Assembly: GCA_947652115.1 (NCBI GenBank)
Contig: OX393569.1
Coordinates: forward strand, 6,635,008-6,699,007
Direction: 5' to 3'
Length of the DNA: 64,000 nt
Source: Blastomussa wellsi
Taxonomy: Eukaryota; Cnidaria; Anthozoa; Scleractinia; Plerogyridae
Position numbers and translations under genes: made by a program. The notes under the pieces are model-generated. The model was not told the origin of the DNA. It ran no database searches and saw only the letters and a list, made by a program, of their open reading frames with translations. Positions 13,101 to 21,200 of the stretch are shown piece after piece; position 1 is the first letter of the stretch; every line of letters starts with the position of its first letter.

Positions 13101-16100
13101 TAAACTCGGGCGGAGCCGGTCAGCAGTCTCCGCCTTTGCAGTACGTGACCTTCGGGCGGCCCTCGGGGGTTTCTGGAGGGCTGTTTTTGTGTTTGTGGCT
13201 AGTGTTGCATTTGCATTGTCGCTTTGCTTGCTGATCGTATTGGGTCATCGCAATAAGTGCTTGCTGATCGTCTGGGATCATTTTTGCTGATAGCTGCAGA
13301 TTCTTGCCCCCTCTCCACCCTCCCTATTGAGTGGCGGTCAGGATTGTAAGTGTTCTTGTCAGGGAAGTATTATCATAGGTAAGTATCTCCACTGAATTTT
13401 TTATCAGTGTGACGGTGTCGGTTAGTGGGTTGCTCGAGGGGTGGTTCCCGCTTCCAGGGTTGCCATGGATACCTCCTCTCTGCTGCTTGCTTTTGGTCCC
13501 CACTATCCTTTAAGGCACCTGCTCCCAAGCTCATTATCATTAGCGATGAGTTTAATTGGCAGTTATTCCATTGAGAAGTATAGTTAACAATTATTCCACG
13601 AGCACGCGTTGGATATGCGCCTCATTGGCTATAACCATCTCATATCCAACAATCACGAGTGGAATAATTGTTTTATTAAAAACACCCCAAAAATATTGTA
13701 CAAACATTGCAAAAATGCATTCTTTTACGCGTACACGTACCTTTTTGGTAGATCAATGGTTTATGAGCTAAATTACCATTGCCTCTCAACCAATCAAAAC
13801 TCAGAAAATGCAATATACCATAGCTAGTTTTTAATAAAAAGATATATTATCTCGCCACCCTTACAAGTGGTGCCATTAGGGCGAGACAAAGTACAAATAG
13901 GAGGGAGCGACCACACTTGTTTGGGGATGACGTGACTTCAGTATTGGGACGACGTAACTGCAATTTCGGGGCGACGTGACTTGGTAGGGAGCAAAGGGAC
14001 TTGGTGGGGGGCAAGTGGGGGCAACTTAACTTGGTAGGGAGCGAAGGGACTTGATAGGGGGCAATGTGACTTGGGGCGACAGTGCAAGGGGGGCGACATG
14101 ACCTGCATTCCTTCTTTCTACACTGACTTATAAATGTCCAATAAATTCATTGCAGGCTTCTGTCCAATGTCAAAGTGTTGTCTATTCATGGGAAAATGAA
14201 GTCAAAACGGCATACAGTTTTTGATACCTTTAGAAAGCTTGCAAGGTTGGTCAGGTGTACAATGTAGTCGTTCGCATATTTTATACCACTCGCTGTTAGC
14301 CACAAGTTAGATGCTCCACGGTGTTTCACTCTATCGCGTCCAGTTCTATGCTAAGAGCGGTTCAGTTAAAGCGTTTTCAGAATTATTGCAGGGAGCTGGC
14401 TGTGAACGTGCTTTATTATGTTAAGGTTACTTCCCACCTTCGTGGGTGTCCTTAGGGAAAAAATTCGTATGCGCGCTGTTTTCAATAAAATCCTAACTTG
14501 TTGCGTAAATTGACGCCACAGGAAAAATATTTTAAATATCAGAATTTCCCGAGACACTTTCGTTGATTGATGCCTTGTGAATAACACTGTGCAGTCATTT
14601 TGCTCGTGCTGCGGTATCCAATACCCGATAAATTCAATAGAGGGAACCTTGGTCGTTTCACGGTCTTTCACGTCTTACCGGCTCCTGACACTTACTAAAA
14701 GGAAAAATTGTATAATATATATTTTTGTCGTACACTCCATTCATAAAGCTTTCTTCTGATGCATAGTTTGTCAGGGTTTTATTGAAACTAGCGCGCGTAC
14801 GAATTTTTTTTCCGAAGTCCCCGAAAGAAACCCGCGAAAGTGGAAAGTAACCTTAAAAGTAAACGAGAGCGCCATAATAGGTGAAAGCAAGAATCATCAA
14901 CGGAAAAGAAAAATGTAACTTTATACGAATAAATGTTCTAAAGTTCTCCGGGGTGGAACATTTGTTTTCTTTACATGCTGACACAAAAAAATTGATGAAC
15001 TTTAATACACTTTCATCTACGTGCACATTTTTTCCACGCTCAGCGGAAGATAACCGCTCATCGATTGGTTTTGTTACGTATGCGTTTCTCATGATACGTC
15101 GTTGTAGAGTGGTTTTCCATTAAGTGTCGAAAGTAATTAGCAAATTGCTTTCTTGGTTTTGCATTACTACGCTAAGTTGATTTAAAAATTTCGCGCCATT
15201 TTTTCAACCAATCAGAAGTAAAACCAAAACCAATCGAGACTCGCGCGCGCACGTTTTCCCGCCCTTTATCTCAGCTACGTGTAATTACTTCGAGTGTTGA
15301 TTGGTTCACTGGATTGTCTCCGTCCTTTGTGATTGGCCCAAGTAATTACTTTGGTTTTGCTTTTACGGCACTCAATTTATACTCGGTCTAAATCAATACT
15401 CTAATTATGGTTTTACGATACTAAAACGTTAATGTGCTCTTTTAGTGGTGTTTTAGTGTGTACTGATGTCATGGCGCGAGGAGTGGACATTCCAGAGGTG
15501 GACTGGGTCATTCAGTTTGATCCTCCAAGCAATGCAAAGTATGACCTCGTTCAAGAATTGTTATAGTATTGCTAACAGAACCGTGCAATCAAATTCAGTA
15601 TTCCAAAGCGCGCACAAAACCCAGTGATAGTGGGAGCAAAGTCTCGGCGCGACTTCGGATGAACATTTTCGCCAGCATTGTTATGAAACAATTCGTTTGT
15701 ACCTTTAGTTGTGCACTAACGTGTTATAATATAGCTGGGAAGATTGGAAAGTACTTTAGAAGTTAGAAGTATTACGCTTTTTCGTGCTCTCCACACTTCT
15801 CGCGTGCACCATAACTAGAAAGTGAAGACTAAAACTTCAACTACATGGTTGCACCTTCTTTTTTTATTGCAAACCCAACTAAAGTCCTAGGCTGTGAACA
15901 GGCTCCGGGGGTGGGTCGGGGACGGTGGATACCCCAACCGCCTTTGACAGACACCTTCAAATGGAGAGGGGGAGAGGCATTTTCTCGAGAGGACGTCGCT
16001 GATTGAAGGGAGGGCGTAAATCGAATCATTGCGTTATTTGCAAGTTCTATAAACTCATCCTGTACCCATTTCCAAATTCTTTCAACTGAATACAATCCAT

Positions 16101-17784
16101 TGTCTGAAGTGTTCCATTGATGTCTTTTCCCAGCGCTTTTGTACATCGCTGTGGAAGAACGGCAAGAATTGGAAATCAAGGTAGAGCTAACAAAGAACTA
16201 ACTTACTGCTTAGAGTACCTGCTATTGTGTGGCAGGCTTGAACCGTGTATAGTACCCTTTTTAATATCCTTGTGTTGCTCGAGAACGTTCATATACTTTA
16301 TTGTTTAAGCGGCTTGGTTTCATATAGCGAGTGCAATCTAGATAGATTACCAAATTGGACCGGATAGCAGCTCTTACAAAGGTCTCGCTCTGCTAGAACA
16401 GTAGAATTACAAGCTTATGAGAGCTGACTTCCAAGGGTTGGGATATTCGATGACAAAAACTTGAACTCGAATCTCGTCCTCGCAGCTGTTCTTGTCCTTT
16501 CCTCAAACGGTCTCTTACAGGGGAGTGTAAAGTGAGGAATGAAGTGAGAGGAAAATATTAACCCAATAAATTGACCTCGCTCCTAATGTGTGGGCTTCAT
16601 AGCTCATTTGGTAGAGAATCGCACCGATATCGCGGAGGTCACGGCTTCGAACCCCGTTGAAGCCCTGATTTGTTCAGGCTTCTTTATTTGAAATGCTTAA
16701 ATTGGAAATTCACTGCGATGGTCATTTCCCGCTATCGTTTATTATTTTGCAGGAAACGCTCTGCTGTTTTTGCTTCCTGCTGAGGAGTCTTATGTAGAAT
16801 TTATCTCCATAAACCAAAAGGTACGCTATTGGATGGGTTGGTTAGTCTGAAAAAACGTGTCCCCTGGTTTAATTGTTTGAGTGGGAGAAATCAGTGTTTC
16901 GGCAAAGGTGCAATACTGCGTTTCACTAGCAACAAACAAACCTTCGGTTTGCTCATGCTTTCTTTGCTGAAAGAGATGGATGCAAAAATGACCTAGCCTA
17001 TTGCCGCAATGGTTACTAAACCTTCAATTCTTCCTACGAGACTTGCGCGCAGGGAATCATGGTAGTTGCATTCAACTTTGTGCGCCAAGTCTCGAAGATG
17101 TCGTGCGCGTGATTAATACAACTACCATGATTCCTTGCGCGAAATTCTCGTAGAAAGAGTCATGTGACGTCACGATAGCCATATTGATGTCCCAAAACAA
17201 AGAAACGGCGACCATATTGCCAAGCCAATCCTCCGGGAATTAAACTATTTTCATGCAAACATCGTATTTTGTTTCAGTAACCCAATATGGCCGCTTTTCA
17301 CGGAGGGGAATTAATTTTCGGGAGGGGAATTTTGTGAGTATTTTCGCGATGTCAGGAAAGAAATAGCGAAATGGTACTAAATTTCGCAATTTTCGCATTC
17401 TGTTTACTCGAACTTTTTTTTCGATTTTCGATCTAAGTACTACTACAACTACTACGTGGTCTTAGTGAATCGGAGGAAGAGCGTTACTCAAAACATGTCC
17501 AGACAGATGGTTTTATAAAGACAGTCAGTTACACTTTCACAATTAAAGGAGCTGTCATTGTTCGTGCGCTTTGAAAAATGTAGCCTACATTTTTCAAAAT
17601 GGCCTTTTCCAATCCGTTTCAATGTTCTCCATCCTCAGCCATCCTCATTCCCTTTTGGTTTAGTTTCACTCCTTTGGTGTTTTCCCTCCTTAGCAATCTA
17701 TTATTTTAGATTTCCCACATTTTAAGGGCCACAAGTTTATTAGCCTTTGGCTATCAAGTGTTTAACCCTCTTTAAATAAAGTTG

Positions 17785-17840
<56 letters not shown>

Positions 17841-17859
17841 ATTAATATTATTAATATTA

Positions 17860-17892
<33 letters not shown>

Positions 17893-17970
17893 ATTAATAC
17901 TCGAATCTTACATGCATCCATGTGGAACTTATTACAATATTTATTATATAAAGTAATATTACTAATTATA

Positions 17971-18011
<41 letters not shown>

Positions 18012-18197
18012 GTTTTCTTTGATGTGACATTCCTGCCTGTATTTTATGCGAACTAGAGAACCTTTCGGAAAAATGTTGACTCTAATAGATTTTGCTTTTG
18101 AAAAAAAATTTATTGTTGTTATTGTTGTTAGGGTTAGTTATTATTAATTAATTATTTTAAGATTGTAAATACTATTATAGATAATTGAATAAAGTGA

Positions 18198-18285
<88 letters not shown>

Positions 18286-21200
18286 TTAGGTCGTTATCTA
18301 AGAAATGACTCAAAATATCGTGACGAATTCCTTTAAAGGAGCCACGGCACGATACTTTGAGCCATTTTTGCGATGAACCAAATTCCCCTTAAAATGAAGG
18401 AAACCCCGAAATAGTAGTTTACTAAAATCCCAAAGAGGTGAAACTAAACCAGAGATACAAGGCTTGCTAAAAATGGGAATGATTGAGACGGATTGCAAAT
18501 GACGAATATGAAAAATTTTAGCCATGAGGTAGCTCCTTAAACCGCAATTGTTACAGTCAGAAGTCAGAAGCATTGTTCAGTGATTTTGGAGTATTCAGGT
18601 AAATTCTGTTTTAAAGTCATTACTTACTACGTTTACATCTGCAACAAAATGCTCCAACAGAATTGCAAAGAAGATATCAAATAAAAATTTAGCAGGGAGA
18701 GCAAACCATAATAGTTGGTTTCCTGTTTTCTCAGGAGATGGCTTGAGAATTTGAAAAATTTGGCAATTTTTTTTAATTTTCAATCCACTTCCATCCTCGC
18801 CATCGATAACAACAGACGTCAGTAAATGGTTTCAGTGAAGTAATATAGTCTAAGGTAACATAACTAAACCATTATTTTTGGTTTTCCTTTGAGCGAAGAC
18901 AAGTTTTATCTTATTAAAGTTTTGCTAAAATGGCGTGACAATGCCCCTTTAACTTAGAACTTGTAAATGTCATTTTTTGTTTCTTATATAATACAGTTGG
19001 AATAATTTTCGCGTGTTTAATTTTATGGGAATCTTTTTTTCGCGGGTACTTAATTCACGGGTTTTTTTGAAACCGCGCAAATCACGGAAAGCAGTACTCG
19101 CGAAAACTGACTAGGCTGTTGTCAGTTCTAGATGTTGATGAGTTCTGATCAATGTATTTGTTGTGTTGACTCTCTTGTGAGCAGGTACCTCTTCAGTTGT
19201 TCCAAATGGAAGATGATGGTACAGATGTCACACCCAAGTTAAAACAAATGGCCATGAAGGACAGGTAAACGGCAATTAACTGAAATGGTTAATTTGAAAT
19301 GAATTTTTGGCGGTCAAATTACCCATCAGGCTAACACTGGAGAGGGAGGGAGGGGGTGATGGTGCTGGAAGAGTTCGTGGTTGAGGGGGAGGAGGAGGAG
19401 GGAAAGAGGTCAGGTATAACCTGCTATCAGGTTAGAACGAAGGAGAGGATTCGCGATGCACCCGCCCCCCTTAAAAACACCTCAGTCTCATTCCTAACTC
19501 CATTTAGCCTGCGAACAGACCCTCAAGTGGGGGAATTTGCGAGTGAAGCGAGCAGAGCGAGACCTGGGGTGACCTGAGGTACTTTCTACCCAGGCCGCGT
19601 TCGGCTCGCTTAGCTCGCCGAAAATTTCCTTCGCCTTAAGCCCCACTGGGAGCCTTTTCGCAGGCTAAACTCCAGTGCACTCCCAGGACTAGATTTGCCG
19701 GCTTAGGCCTACTCTGGGACATTAAGTCCAAAGACCAAAAACAAACACCAAAGACCAAAATCCAAATGGCGGAGGCAATTGAATTTTCATTCACAACAGC
19801 AAACATTTATAAAATTGGTCTTGCAATTCTTGAAAATGTCAGTTTTTATGGAAATTTTGAGCACCATGTGGTAGTGTTTATAAATAGTCGTTACGGAGTG
19901 ATCGACATGACCGGACGTGATCCAAAAATGACTTGTACTGCTCAGCTCTGTGTCATTGTCAACTTGCCACGGATCATATTGAACAGAAGGTAGCGTAGTT
20001 CAAAAAATATTATTAAAATTGAAACCTTTAAAAAACAGTTTTTTTATTTTGACGTGACTTAAGGTATTATTTTGAAAATATAATTTTTTTTGTACTGATT
20101 ATTATAATTTGCGAGGATCAGTGTCTGGTGTTGGATTTAATGGGAAATAACTATCATTTGGCATGAGTAATTTATATGAAAACTATTGTTATGGGAAGTC
20201 AGTTGAGACACTGCCTATCAGAATTGTAACTGTTTTAAATTTATGCTTGATTTTTGTTATTGATATTAATAAATAGTGCAATTTAACTTCACCCATTGAT
20301 GACTATCACTTTTGATCGTAAGCTCATTATGTTGCAGGCTTAATTTAGGCCCATTTCAACTGGATTGGATTTTATGGTGTGTCTAGACTAGAATAAATTT
20401 TGGTCATGCTCTAAGTAAAATTTTATTCTCAGTCAACCAAAAATCCAATATAGCCGTTAAATGGCCTGGTCAATCATGCGTCATTATTCTTTTTAGTCCA
20501 AGTGAGATTAGCCTGCAATGTGGCTGGTGAAATCCCTCCACAGTTCAGTAATTTTAGTTTCCAAAGATTGCCTCAGGTGGCCTTGAGTCGCCTGAAATCG
20601 CCTAAAGTTGCCTTAAGTCGCCTAAAGTCGCCTTAAATCGCCTAAAGTCGCCATGTTTTTCCGGCCCATTTTGCTTAAGTCGCCGTAAATCGCCTAAAGT
20701 CGCTCAAAGTTACGGCGACTTAAGGTCCCAGAGTAGGCCTCCGGCTTTAACACGTGTTCATAGTTCGTCCTTTCCTGAATGTAAGATACTTACGTTTCAT
20801 TTTGCTGTTTCACATAACATTCTAGGGATGTATACGAAAAGGGAATGAAGGCTTTTGTCTCCTTCGTGCAGTTCTACAGAAAGCATGAATGCAGCCTAAT
20901 CTTCCGAACAAGTGGTAAGGAGTTGTTTATTAGCCTTATTCGCACAATCATTGAAGAGCGATGCAAGCGCCTTCTCATTTTCCTGCGCTAATCATACACG
21001 GTGAGTCGGGTAAACGCGGAAGCATTATGTGGCACACCTTATGGTTAGATATGCGTTTGAGGTTGTCTTTGGTGGGCATGCTTGAGGCAGGCGTTGAGGG
21101 CCCTAGTCGGCCTAATAACAAAGGTGTGGCCGACTAGTTAGTAGTTAGTTAATCCTCTTCGTTCCTAAATGGAACATAGGTCCTCGACTAGAGCGCACCA

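Noticed and set aside
15841..16179. 112-codon minus-strand frame opposite a DDX55 exon
   Set aside because: Overlaps the motif VI exon antisense, with no recognisable domain and low-information composition.
17782..18027. Leu/Ile-rich 81-codon frame
   Set aside because: Pure translation of (ATT)n repeats.
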